From Streptomyces sp. SID486 (GTDB lineage: Bacteria; Actinomycetota; Actinomycetes; Streptomycetales; Streptomycetaceae), in contig NZ_WWJT01000005.1 in NCBI RefSeq assembly GCF_009865385.1, positions 1 to 53,366 of the forward strand: a stretch of DNA of 53,366 bases. Reading direction: 5' to 3'. How positions within the stretch are numbered: the first letter of the stretch is position 1; every line of letters begins with the position of its first letter. Below are positions 8,167 to 16,290 of the stretch, in pieces. The position numbers and the translations under genes are program-made. Below the pieces are notes generated by a model that was not told the origin of the DNA, searched no databases, and worked only from the letters and a program-made list of their open reading frames with translations.

Positions 8167-9454
8167 CTGGGGCGGCAACGTCTCCGCCCGGCCCGTCCGG
8201 CAGGTCGCGCCGGCCTCGGTGGAGGAGCTGACGGCGGCGGTGCGCCGGGCCCGGGAGGACGGCCTGAAGGTGAAGGCGGTCGGGACCGGGCACTCCTTCA
8301 CCTCGATCGCCGCCACCGACGGTGTGTTGATACGTCCTCAACTGTTGACCGGCATACGCGGCATCGACCGGGAATCCATGACGGTCACGGTGGAGGCGGG
8401 CACCCCGCTCAAGCGGCTCAACGCCGCTCTCGCGCGCGAGGGCCTCTCGCTCGCCAACATGGGCGACATCATGGAGCAGACCGTCTCCGGAGCCGTCAGC
8501 ACCGGCACGCACGGCACCGGCCGTGAGTCCGGCTCCATCGCCGCGCAGATCAGGGGGCTGGAACTCGTCACGGCCGACGGCTCGGTGCTCACCTGCTCGG
8601 CGGAGGGGACGGAGGAGGAGCGCGCCCTCTTCGCCGCGGCTCGCATCGGCCTCGGCGCCCTGGGTATCGTCACCGCGATCACGTTCGCCGTCGAGCCCCT
8701 CTTCCTGCTCACCGCGCGGGAGGAGCCGATGCCCCTGGACCGGGTGCTCGCCGAGTTCGACCAGCTGTGGGCCGAGAACGAGCACTTCGAGTTCTACTGG
8801 TTCCCGCACACCGACAGCACCAACACCAAGCGCAACAACCGCAGCGCGGGCCCGGAGCGGCCGGTGGGGCGGCTGGCCGGCTGGTTCGAGGACGAGTTCC
8901 TCTCCAACGGGGTGTTCCAGGCGGTCCAGTGGGCCGGCCGTGCCGTCCCGGCCACCGTCCCCGGGATCGCGCGGATCTCCAGCAGGGCCCTGTCCGCGCG
9001 GACGTACACGGACATCCCCTTCAAGGTCTTCACCTCGCCGCGCCGGGTGCGCTTCGTGGAGATGGAGTACGCCGTCCCGCGCGCGGCGCTGGTGGAGACG
9101 CTGCGCGAGCTGCGGACGATGGTCGACCGTTCGGGTCTGCGGGTCAGCTTCCCGGTGGAGGTGCGCACCGCCCCGGCCGATGACATCACCCTGTCCACCG
9201 CGTCCGGCCGGGACAGCGCCTACATCGCCGTGCACATGTTCCGGGGCACGCCGTACCAGGCGTACTTCACCGCCGCCGAGCGCATCTTCACCGCGCACGA
9301 AGGACGTCCGCACTGGGGCAAGGTGCACACCCGGGACGCGGAGTACCTCTCCCGGGTGTATCCGCGTTTCGGCGAGTTCACCGCTCTGCGGGACCGTCTC
9401 GACCCGGAACGCCTGTTCCAGAACGACTACTTGCGGAGGGTTCTGGGGGCGTAG
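8126..9454 (+). CDS. FAD-linked D-arabinono-1,4-lactone oxidase family protein
   Basis: A 442-residue oxidase of the vanillyl-alcohol-oxidase flavoprotein fold. The N-terminal FAD-binding domain carries VGTGHSFTSIAATDG, where the His is the usual covalent-FAD residue. It continues through GDIMEQTVSGAVSTGTHGTG. The C-terminal ALO domain ends with HWGKVHTRD and RDRLDPERLFQNDYLRR. Members oxidise aldonolactones or alditols with oxygen; the exact substrate is not known. The start is a TTG at 8126 with GGGGAGG just upstream, inside the 3' end of the MFS gene. That overlap suggests the transporter and oxidase act on the same compound. The 3' end overlaps the opposite-strand gene by 77 bp. Confidence 0.88.
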   Translation: MSSTASGKNGTWRNWGGNVSARPVRQVAPASVEELTAAVRRAREDGLKVKAVGTGHSFTSIAATDGVLIRPQLLTGIRGIDRESMTVTVEAGTPLKRLNAALAREGLSLANMGDIMEQTVSGAVSTGTHGTGRESGSIAAQIRGLELVTADGSVLTCSAEGTEEERALFAAARIGLGALGIVTAITFAVEPLFLLTAREEPMPLDRVLAEFDQLWAENEHFEFYWFPHTDSTNTKRNNRSAGPERPVGRLAGWFEDEFLSNGVFQAVQWAGRAVPATVPGIARISSRALSARTYTDIPFKVFTSPRRVRFVEMEYAVPRAALVETLRELRTMVDRSGLRVSFPVEVRTAPADDITLSTASGRDSAYIAVHMFRGTPYQAYFTAAERIFTAHEGRPHWGKVHTRDAEYLSRVYPRFGEFTALRDRLDPERLFQNDYLRRVLGA

Positions 9455-10199
9455 GCGTGGCGGCCGACGGGCTGGGCGCGCCGGGCGAGGGCGTGGGGCC
9501 GGCCGGGTCGCCGCTCGGGGAGCCGCCGGGGCTCCGGCTCGGCTCCCCGCCCGGGTCGCCGCTCGGGGAGTCGCCGGGCAGCGGGGACGTGCCGTCGGGC
9601 GTGTCCCCGGAGGGCGCGCCGCCGGAGGGCACGCCGGTACCGCCGGGCGGTGTGTGCTCCGGTGACGGCGCGTCCGAAGGGGCGGGCGTGTCGTCGGACT
9701 TGTGGGCGGAGGAGCCGCGGCCGGTGACCGCGTCGCTGACCGTCGTGCCCCCGCCCCCGCTGAAGCTGCTGCCGGACACCAGCTCGTAGGTGGTGATGCC
9801 GGCGAGCGTGACGCCGAAGACCAGGGCGGCGGCCACCAGCGGGCGGCGCCAGCTCTTCACCCGCGCGCGGTAGACGGTGCCCGCGGTGAACTCGCCGGGG
9901 GACGGTGCCGTCCGCCGACCCGGCCGGACCGCGACGGTGCTCTTCTCCCGGAACTGCTCCCCGGTCCGCTTGAAGAAGTGCTGGAACAGGGTGCCGCCGC
10001 AGGTGGCGACGACGCTCACCACTCCGGCCCCGATGATCGTGCCGTACACCCCGAAGTACGAAGCCAGTTTGGCCGCCACGACCGCCGCCAGGGCGCTGCC
10101 CGCGACCTGGGGGACGCTCAGATCGATCCGTTTCCGACCCGTATCGGGTGTCTCACGCATACCCGGAACTTGCCTGCCTTTCCCGTACTTGGTCGACAT
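9378..10199 (-). CDS. Proline/glycine-rich membrane protein, hypothetical
   Basis: A 273-residue protein. Hydrophobic segments at about residues 30-72 and 121-140 are probably two or three membrane passes. A long C-terminal tail (about 150-273) is rich in Pro, Ser, Gly and Asp, with GDPSG/SPGG-type repeats, and is most likely an extracytoplasmic disordered region. I recognise no catalytic domain. The ATG at 10199 has a poor ribosome site, and ATG 10160 is an equally possible start. The last 77 bp are antisense to the oxidase gene. Confidence 0.7.
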   Translation of the reverse strand: MSTKYGKGRQVPGMRETPDTGRKRIDLSVPQVAGSALAAVVAAKLASYFGVYGTIIGAGVVSVVATCGGTLFQHFFKRTGEQFREKSTVAVRPGRRTAPSPGEFTAGTVYRARVKSWRRPLVAAALVFGVTLAGITTYELVSGSSFSGGGGTTVSDAVTGRGSSAHKSDDTPAPSDAPSPEHTPPGGTGVPSGGAPSGDTPDGTSPLPGDSPSGDPGGEPSRSPGGSPSGDPAGPTPSPGAPSPSAATPTPPEPSASSRSGTGVPGRDGPAER

Positions 10200-10457
10200 T
10201 GCTCAACCGACTGCACGAGAAGGGGACGTACGGACGAAACCAATAGTTCCGTTTCTGGCGATTGCGTGAAGTTCGCCACGTCGGTGATCCACAAAACCGG
10301 TTGCGGAGGGCGAACTCCCCTCCCTTGCCAGAAGTTGGGCAGCGCGCCGATCCACGCACATGGCCCGAATGGAGTACTGTTGCGAGCCCTGGGTCCGGTC
10401 TCCCACCAGGGTGCCCGCGGCTCTGCAGGACCGCCGGGAGGGGGCTAGTTGCACAGG

Positions 10458-10474
10458 GTGACGAAGTTCGTCAC
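10458..10474. promoter_or_regulatory. Perfect 17-bp palindrome upstream of sepH
   Basis: GTGACGAAGTTCGTCAC is perfectly symmetric around a central G. A related imperfect copy, GTGAAGTTCGCCAC, lies about 190 bp upstream near 10267. Both are in the 441-bp gap (10200-10640) between the membrane protein gene and sepH, which otherwise contains no supported gene. It is a good candidate for a dimeric repressor or activator site; the factor is unknown. Confidence 0.5.
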
Positions 10475-10640
10475 TTAGCGTTGCGAACAGGTAACCGTGC
10501 CATAACGGCGGTCCCGGGCCCGTGCCCGACACGCCGGGCAACTCGGCAAGGTTGTGGCAGGCTGCACCCGGGCAGGCCACACTCGACTAGCGGAAGCAGC
10601 GACGCACGTGACGTCGGCAGGCACCACCCGGGAGGTCCCC

Positions 10641-11681
10641 ATGCCCGAACTGCGTGTCGTGGCCGTCTCGAATGACGGCACACGGCTGGTGCTGAAGGCT
10701 GCCGACGCAACGGAGTACACACTTCCGATCGACGAACGGCTGCGCGCCGCCGTGCGCGGCGACCGGCCCCGCCTCGGCCAGATCGAGATCGAGGTCGAGA
10801 GCCATCTGCGGCCCCGCGACATCCAGGCGCGGATACGTGCCGGTGCCACCGCGGAAGAGGTCGCGCAGCTCGCCGGCATCCCCGTCGACCGGGTACGGCG
10901 CTTCGAGGGGCCCGTGCTGGCCGAGCGTGCCTTCATGGCCGAGCGGGCCCGCAAGACCCCGGTCCGCCGCCCCGGTGAGAACTCCGGGCCGATGCTCGGT
11001 GAGACGGTGCAGGAACGGCTGCTGCTGCGCGGTGCCGAGAAGGACACCGTGCAGTGGGACTCCTGGCGTCGCGACGACGGCACCTGGGAGGTGCTGCTCG
11101 TCTACCGGGTCGCGGGCGAACCGCACTCGGCGAGCTGGACGTACGACCCGCCCCGGCGGCTCGTCCAGGCCGTCGACGACGAGGCGCGTTCGCTGATCGG
11201 CGAGACCGACGACCTGGCCGTGCCCGAGCCGAGCTTCCCGTTCGTCCCGCGCATCGCCCGGCTGCCGCGCGAGCGTTCGATGGACCGCGCACTGGAGCGT
11301 GTCGACCGGGAGCGGCCCGGACTGCCCGCGCCGCCGCCGGAGCCGGACGAGGAGAGCGCGGGCGAACGCGACTCGCTGACCAGCCTGCTGGAGGCCGTAC
11401 CGAGCTTCAGGGGCGACCTGGTGGTCCCGGAGCGGCCGGCGGATCCCACGGAGGAGGCCGAGGACGAGCCCGCCGCCGAGGAACCGCCGGCGCCCGCCGC
11501 GTCGGCGGGCTCCGCCTATGCGGACGTCCTCATGCCGCGCTCCGTCGGCAGCCACCGTGACCGGCTCGTCGGCGCCACCGACCGCCAGGCCGAGGCGGAC
11601 GGCGTCCGCCCCGGCCGCCGCGCGGCCGTCCCGAGCTGGGACGAGATCGTGTTCGGCACCCGCCGCAAGAAGCAGGAGTAG
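10641..11681 (+). CDS. sepH: Cell division protein SepH
   Basis: A 346-residue protein with the actinobacterial SepH layout. The conserved N-terminal DUF3071 domain starts MPELRVVAVSNDGTRLVLKA and includes a helix-turn-helix-like segment (about residues 55-90, EVAQLAGIPVDRVRRFEGPVLAERAFMAERA). After about residue 200 it becomes acidic and Pro-rich. SepH binds FtsZ directly and promotes Z-ring formation in Streptomyces; this is family knowledge. GGAGG at 10631-10635 fixes the ATG start. The gene stands alone between a palindrome-bearing promoter region and a strong terminator. Confidence 0.95.
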   Translation: MPELRVVAVSNDGTRLVLKAADATEYTLPIDERLRAAVRGDRPRLGQIEIEVESHLRPRDIQARIRAGATAEEVAQLAGIPVDRVRRFEGPVLAERAFMAERARKTPVRRPGENSGPMLGETVQERLLLRGAEKDTVQWDSWRRDDGTWEVLLVYRVAGEPHSASWTYDPPRRLVQAVDDEARSLIGETDDLAVPEPSFPFVPRIARLPRERSMDRALERVDRERPGLPAPPPEPDEESAGERDSLTSLLEAVPSFRGDLVVPERPADPTEEAEDEPAAEEPPAPAASAGSAYADVLMPRSVGSHRDRLVGATDRQAEADGVRPGRRAAVPSWDEIVFGTRRKKQE

Positions 11682-11693
11682 GTCTCCGGGACC

Positions 11694-11731
11694 GTGGCGG
11701 GGGGGCACGCGCGCGCGTGCCCCCCCGCCAC
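11694..11731. terminator. Perfect palindromic terminator
   Basis: The 38 bases are fully self-complementary (19 + 19), starting GTGGCGGGGGGGCACG. They lie 12 bp after the sepH stop and 10 bp before the convergent sulfurtransferase stop. This strong hairpin can end transcription from both sides. Confidence 0.85.
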
Positions 11732-11741
11732 GGCTGCCCCG

Positions 11742-12602
11742 CTACTGCGGATCCGCCCCCACCACCACCGGCCGGGACGGGTCCGAGGACCACTCGGACC
11801 AGGAACCGACGTACAGGGCCGCCGGGATGCCCGCCACCGCGAGCGCGAGGACCTCGTGGGCGCCGGAGACGCCCGAACCGCAGTACACGCCCACCTCGGT
11901 GTCCTCGGACACCCCCAGGGCCTTGAAACGGTCCCTCAGCTCCGCCGCGGGCAGGAAGCGGCCGTCGGGGCCGACGTTCTCCGTCGTCGGCGCGGACACC
12001 GCGCCCGGGATGTGCCCGCCCACCCGGTCGACCGGCTCCACCTCCCCGCGATAGCGCTCCCCCGCGCGCGCGTCCAGCAGCACACCGGTCCGGGCCAGCG
12101 CCGCGGCCGCGTCCGCGTCCAGCCGTCCCCCCGCCCCCGGCACCGGTGCGAAGTCGCCCGCCGCCGGGTCCGGGGTCACGGTGGACAGCTCGCCCGGCCA
12201 GGACGGCAACCCGCCGTCGAGGACCCGCACGTCCGGGTGACCCGTCCAGCGCAGCAGCCACCACGCGCGCGCGGCCGCCCACCCCTGTCCGCCGTCGTAC
12301 ACGACGACCGGCCGGCCGGCCGACACACCCGCGCGGCGCATCGCTGCGCCGAACTCCGCGAGGTCGGGCAGCGGGTGCCGGCCCCGCGCACCGGGCGCGG
12401 CGGCCAGTTCCCGGTCCAGGTCGACGAAGACCGCGCCGGGGATGTGCCCGGCCGCGTACTCGGCCCGGCCGTCGAAGGGCGGCGCGCCCGCCGCCTTCGC
12501 CAGGCTCAACTGCCAGCGCACGTCGAGCAGCACGGGCGGGCGGCCCCCGGTCAGCTCCTGCGCGAGTTCGGATGCGGTGATGATGGCTGTCATGGCGTCC
12601 AT
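11742..12602 (-). CDS. Sulfurtransferase (tandem rhodanese)
   Basis: A 286-residue protein of two rhodanese domains. The first (about 10-135) has YDGGQG at the active-site loop and no cysteine, so it is inactive. The second (about 160-280) has VYCGSGVSG with the catalytic Cys. This is the usual thiosulfate/3-mercaptopyruvate sulfurtransferase design, moving sulfane sulfur to cyanide or thiol acceptors in the cytoplasm. Two in-frame ATGs (12602 and 12593) are possible starts and neither has a clear ribosome site. It converges with sepH and is divergent from the VOC gene. Confidence 0.9.
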   Translation of the reverse strand: MDAMTAIITASELAQELTGGRPPVLLDVRWQLSLAKAAGAPPFDGRAEYAAGHIPGAVFVDLDRELAAAPGARGRHPLPDLAEFGAAMRRAGVSAGRPVVVYDGGQGWAAARAWWLLRWTGHPDVRVLDGGLPSWPGELSTVTPDPAAGDFAPVPGAGGRLDADAAAALARTGVLLDARAGERYRGEVEPVDRVGGHIPGAVSAPTTENVGPDGRFLPAAELRDRFKALGVSEDTEVGVYCGSGVSGAHEVLALAVAGIPAALYVGSWSEWSSDPSRPVVVGADPQ

Positions 12603-12912
12603 CCATACGCCAGGGGTGGCCGCGGCGTCCAGGTCCGGCTACTCTGCTCGGCCGGGCAGTGTCGATCACGAGGCGTACGGGATCGGGCACAGGCTGTACA
12701 GATGTCGGACACCCGTCGGCCATCGTCAGGAAGCGGCGAAAGACGGCAGATCGGGCATCCTCTCGGAAGGATCGCCGAGCGGCGCGGTACGCGCCGCGGC
12801 ACCGCGCAGGACGCGGGCACCGGCACGGGCGTACGCGCCGGCGGCGTGGGACACCCCTTCCGGGGAGCGGAAGCGACACGGCCACCGCGAGGGGCCGGGG
12901 AGAGAGTGATCG
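12603..12912. other. Intergenic region, no gene supported
   Basis: These 310 bases lie between the divergent sulfurtransferase and VOC genes and should contain both promoters. Short open frames exist but none has a ribosome site or a recognisable product. I see no clear operator. Confidence 0.5.
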
Positions 12913-13704
12913 ATGACCGAGGCACGGGATCCGGCCGGTCCGCACATGCGGCACGCACCCGGCACGCCCTGCTGGGTGAGCCTGATGGTGCACGGGCTGG
13001 ACGCCACCGAGGAGTTCTACGGTGAGCTGTTCGGCTGGGAGTTCCGGCCCGGCCCGCAGCAGCTCGGCCCGTACGTGCGGGCGCTGCTGGACGGGCGGGA
13101 GGTGGCGGGCATGGGCCAGCTGCCGCCGGACCGCCGGCTGCCGGTCGCCTGGACGCCGTATCTCGCCTCGGACGACGTGGACCAGACCGCCGACACGGTA
13201 CGGCTGTGCGGCGGCACGGTGGCCGTCGGCCCGCTGGACGCCGCCGAGGCCGGGCGGATGGCGATCGCCTCCGACCCCTCCGGGGCGGTGTTCGGGATCT
13301 GGCAGGGTTCCGCGCATCTCGGCACGGCCGTCACCGGGGTGTCCGGTACACCCGTCTGGAACGAACTGCTGACCTTCGAGACGGAGAGCGTCGCCAAGTT
13401 CTACAGAAGCGTCTTCGGTTACGCGGAGGAACCGGTGGTCTCCGCCGACCTCGACTACCTGACGCTGTGCCTGGACGGGCGTCCGGTGGCCGGGCTGCAC
13501 GGCCTGGGCCACGGTCTGCCCCGGGACCGGGGACCGCACTGGCAGACGTACTTCGAGGTCGCCGACCTCGGCGAAACGCTGCGGCAGGTCACCGGCCTGG
13601 GCGGCCGGATCCTCCGGCCGGCCCACGACAGCCCGCACGGCCGGGTGGCGAGGGTGGCGGACCCGGAGGGGGCGGAGTTCGCGGTGGTGCAGGACCCGCG
13701 CTGA
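12913..13704 (+). CDS. VOC (glyoxalase/dioxygenase-fold) family protein
   Basis: A 263-residue protein with two consecutive vicinal-oxygen-chelate repeats. The first is about 18-130 (CWVSLMVHGLDATEEFYGELFGWEF ... AIASDPSGAVFGIWQ) and the second about 145-262 (VWNELLTFETESVAKFYRSVFGY ... VADPEGAEFAVVQDP). The paired layout matches the actinobacterial VOC proteins often annotated as glyoxalase or hydroxylase relatives. Metal ligands are not all obvious, so the reaction is unknown. GGGGAGAG precedes the ATG. It converges with the thymidine kinase gene with a 4-bp gap. Confidence 0.85.
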   Translation: MTEARDPAGPHMRHAPGTPCWVSLMVHGLDATEEFYGELFGWEFRPGPQQLGPYVRALLDGREVAGMGQLPPDRRLPVAWTPYLASDDVDQTADTVRLCGGTVAVGPLDAAEAGRMAIASDPSGAVFGIWQGSAHLGTAVTGVSGTPVWNELLTFETESVAKFYRSVFGYAEEPVVSADLDYLTLCLDGRPVAGLHGLGHGLPRDRGPHWQTYFEVADLGETLRQVTGLGGRILRPAHDSPHGRVARVADPEGAEFAVVQDPR

Positions 13705-13708
13705 ACCC

Positions 13709-14359
13709 TCAGGAGGACGCGACGGGCAGCACGTCCGGGGACAGGGCCGCCGCGCGCGCCGACGCGGCGGTCATCCGGCGCCGGTGGTGGCGGCGGCACA
13801 GCACCTCGTAGCCGACCACTCCCGCGGCCTGGTTGACGTCACCGACGACCACCTGGGCGCCCTCGACCACCATCTCGCCGCCCACGGTGCGGGCGTTGTG
13901 CGTGGCGCGGGCGCCGCACCAGCACAGCGCCTCCACTTGGAGCACCTCGATCCGGTCGGCCAGTTCCACCAGCCGCTGGGAGCCGGGGAAGAGCTTGGAG
14001 CGGAAGTCGGTGGTGATGCCGAAGGCGAACACGTCAAGACCGAGATCGTCCACCACGCGCGCGAGCTGGTCGATCTGCTCGGGCGCGAGGAACTGCGCCT
14101 CGTCCGCGATCACGTAGTCGGCCCGGCCGCCCTGTGAGAGATGGTCCACGAGGTAGGCGTAGACGTCCTGGCCGTCCTCGACCTCCACCGCGTCGGTGAC
14201 CAGGCCGAGCCGGGAGGACAGCTTGCCCTCGCCCGCGCGGTCGTCCCGGGTGAAGATCATGCCGACCAGTCCGCGCGCGGACCGGTTGTGCTCGATCTGC
14301 AGAGCCAGCGTCGACTTCCCGCAGTCCATCGTTCCGGAGAAGAACACCAGCTCGGGCAT
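13709..14359 (-). CDS. tdk: Thymidine kinase (type II)
   Basis: A 216-residue type II thymidine kinase. It has a P-loop (GTMDCGKST, residues 9-17), the DEAQF catalytic/Walker-B motif, a lasso-domain zinc site (LCWCGARATHNAR with CRRHH near the C-terminus) and the FGITTDFRSKLFPGS loop. It phosphorylates thymidine with ATP in pyrimidine salvage. Type II enzymes are feedback-inhibited by dTTP. It lies 48 bp downstream of the phosphodiesterase gene on the same strand and may be cotranscribed with it and with the DUF5998 gene. Confidence 0.93.
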   Translation of the reverse strand: MPELVFFSGTMDCGKSTLALQIEHNRSARGLVGMIFTRDDRAGEGKLSSRLGLVTDAVEVEDGQDVYAYLVDHLSQGGRADYVIADEAQFLAPEQIDQLARVVDDLGLDVFAFGITTDFRSKLFPGSQRLVELADRIEVLQVEALCWCGARATHNARTVGGEMVVEGAQVVVGDVNQAAGVVGYEVLCRRHHRRRMTAASARAAALSPDVLPVASS

Positions 14360-14407
14360 GAGGAGTTGAGCACCTTTCGGCAGGTCGTCGTGGCGGGAGG
14401 CGGAGGT

Positions 14408-15598
14408 TCAGGAGCGTACTTCGAGCAGCGGGACGAGCTGCTCGGCGGGGGTCATGGAGCCGTGGTTGCCGACCAGCGCGGACTCCTTGGGCTCCCGCTC
14501 GGAGGCGATCAGCAGGACGTCGTCGTGCGCGGCGGCGACCACGTCGCCGATCCGCGGGCGGACCCGCTCGTCCACGCTCGGCCCGAACCAGCCGGCCGCG
14601 ATCGCCTCGTCCCGCGAGGCCACCCAGAACTGCTCCCCCAGCACCTCGCGCCAGCAGGTCAGGACGTCGTTCGCGGCGCCCGGCACCGCGTACACGTGCC
14701 GGGCCCGGCCCTCGCCGCCCAGCAGGGCGACGCCGGCGCTCAGCTCCCAGTCCTCGTCGAAGTCGATGCGGTGCTGTTCGTCGAACGGTACGTCGACCAT
14801 CCCGTGGTCGGCGGTGACGTAGAGGGCACTGCGCGGCGGCAGCTGCTCGGCCAGCCGCTGGACGAGCCGGTCGACGCACATGAGCTGGCCGCGCCAGGTG
14901 TCGGAGGCGACGCCGTAGCGGTGCCCGGAGCCGTCCAGCTCGGCGTAGTACGTGTACACCAGCGAGCGGTCCCCGGCGGCCAGTTGCGCGGCCGCGAGGT
15001 CCATGCGCTCCTCGCCGGTGAGCCGGCCGTGGAAGGCGCCGCCGCTGAGGGCGACCTTGGTGAGCGGGGTCTGCGCGAAGGCGGGCGAGGACACCTGGGC
15101 GGCGTGCACGCCCGCGTCGTGGGCGAGCTGGAAGACGGTGGGGTACGGCTGCCACAGGCGCGGCGAGGTCCACGGGTGCCAGCGCAGCTGGTTCATCAGC
15201 TCGCCGGTGGCGGGGTTGCGCACCGCGTAGCCGGGCAGGCCGTGGACGCCGGGAGGCAGGCCGGTGCCGACGGAGGCGAGGGAGGTGGCGGTCGTCGCCG
15301 GGTAGCCGGCGGTCAGCGGGCGCCCGGTGCCGCCGCGCGAGCTGCCGAGCAGGGAGGTCAGGAACGGGGCTTCGTCCGGGTGGGCCCTGAGCTGCTCCCA
15401 GCCGAGCCCGTCGATCAGGAAGACGCAGACCCGGTCGGCGGGGGTCAGTTCCTCGATCGTGGCGGTCAGGCCGGGTACGCCCATGCCGGCGGCCAGGGTG
15501 GGCAGCAGGTCGGCCAGGGAGCCGCTGCCGTACTCGGGCAGCGGCGCGGTGTCGAGGCTGAGGGGTTCCGGGTGGTCCCAGGCGGAGAGCTGGGACAT
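14408..15598 (-). CDS. Alkaline phosphatase superfamily phosphodiesterase
   Basis: A 396-residue protein of the type I phosphodiesterase/nucleotide pyrophosphatase family. The metal-site pattern is present: VFLIDGLGW (Asp), YPATTATSLAS (nucleophile Thr), YYAELDGSGHRYG (Asp and His), VTADHGMVD and GNHGSM (His). There is no signal peptide, so it is cytoplasmic, which is the norm for the actinobacterial homologues. The substrate is unknown. Its ATG overlaps the stop of the DUF5998 gene by one base (TGATG), indicating coupled translation. Confidence 0.88.
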   Translation of the reverse strand: MSQLSAWDHPEPLSLDTAPLPEYGSGSLADLLPTLAAGMGVPGLTATIEELTPADRVCVFLIDGLGWEQLRAHPDEAPFLTSLLGSSRGGTGRPLTAGYPATTATSLASVGTGLPPGVHGLPGYAVRNPATGELMNQLRWHPWTSPRLWQPYPTVFQLAHDAGVHAAQVSSPAFAQTPLTKVALSGGAFHGRLTGEERMDLAAAQLAAGDRSLVYTYYAELDGSGHRYGVASDTWRGQLMCVDRLVQRLAEQLPPRSALYVTADHGMVDVPFDEQHRIDFDEDWELSAGVALLGGEGRARHVYAVPGAANDVLTCWREVLGEQFWVASRDEAIAAGWFGPSVDERVRPRIGDVVAAAHDDVLLIASEREPKESALVGNHGSMTPAEQLVPLLEVRS

Positions 15599-16185
15599 CA
15601 GCGCGTGAGGTCCGCGGTCGCCTCCGAGATGGCCTGGGCGAAGACGAGCGCCTGGCGCACCGTCTCCGGACCGTCCCCGGCCTCGCTGACGCGCAGGCTG
15701 AGGTCGTCCGCCGTGGAGCTGCCCGTGTAGCCGTGGTCGGCGTCGCAGTTGGGATCGCCGCAGGCGGCGGGCTCCAGGTCGATGCGGTTGACGGCGCCCC
15801 AGCCGATGGTCAGCACGACCTCGCGGGGCAACGTGCCGGGCTTGTACTGCTCGGGGTTCGCGACCACCCGGCTGACCACGACCGAGGAGACCCGGTCGAG
15901 CTTCACGGACTCGGTGGAGGTGGTGGCGTACGGCGTCGGGGAGGTGCTGTCGGCGGCCTGCTCGTCGGTGTGGCTGACGATGAAGCGGTTGCCCGTCAGC
16001 ACCAGCACGGTGACGTGCCGGCGCACCTCGTTCTGGTCGAACGTCGTCTCCTGGTGGACCAGGTACGACCGGATGGGCTCGCCGCCCACAGCGGCCTCCA
16101 CCGCCTCGGCCACGAGGGCCGGGTAGTAGCCGCTGCGCTCGATCGCCGCGCGCAGCCCCTGGGTCGTCGTACTGGTCTTGGCCAT
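15598..16185 (-). CDS. DUF5998 family protein
   Basis: A 195-residue protein starting MAKTSTTTQGLRAAIERSGYYPALVAEAVEAAVGG in the DUF5998 manner. It is rich in beta-strands (SYLVHQETTFDQNEVRRHVTVLVLTGNRFIVSHTDE). A CGDPNCDADHGY cluster near residue 155 could bind a metal. I chose ATG 16185 because an AGGA element lies upstream and the two earlier ATGs add only basic low-quality residues. No function is known. It is the first gene of a probable operon with the phosphodiesterase and thymidine kinase genes. Confidence 0.8.
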   Translation of the reverse strand: MAKTSTTTQGLRAAIERSGYYPALVAEAVEAAVGGEPIRSYLVHQETTFDQNEVRRHVTVLVLTGNRFIVSHTDEQAADSTSPTPYATTSTESVKLDRVSSVVVSRVVANPEQYKPGTLPREVVLTIGWGAVNRIDLEPAACGDPNCDADHGYTGSSTADDLSLRVSEAGDGPETVRQALVFAQAISEATADLTR

Positions 16186-16290
16186 GGCGTCCATCCTAAT
16201 CCGTGGGCAAGGGCGGTCCGGGCCAGTCGCGGGCACCGGGGGCGGGCCGGGCGACCGGGCGCGCCCGCCGCGGGACCGGTCCCGTCCGGG

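Noticed and set aside
12709..12912. Possible N-terminal extension or separate gene before the VOC gene
   Set aside because: The frame is Arg/Gly-rich with no ribosome site, whereas the VOC ATG at 12913 has GGGGAGAG.
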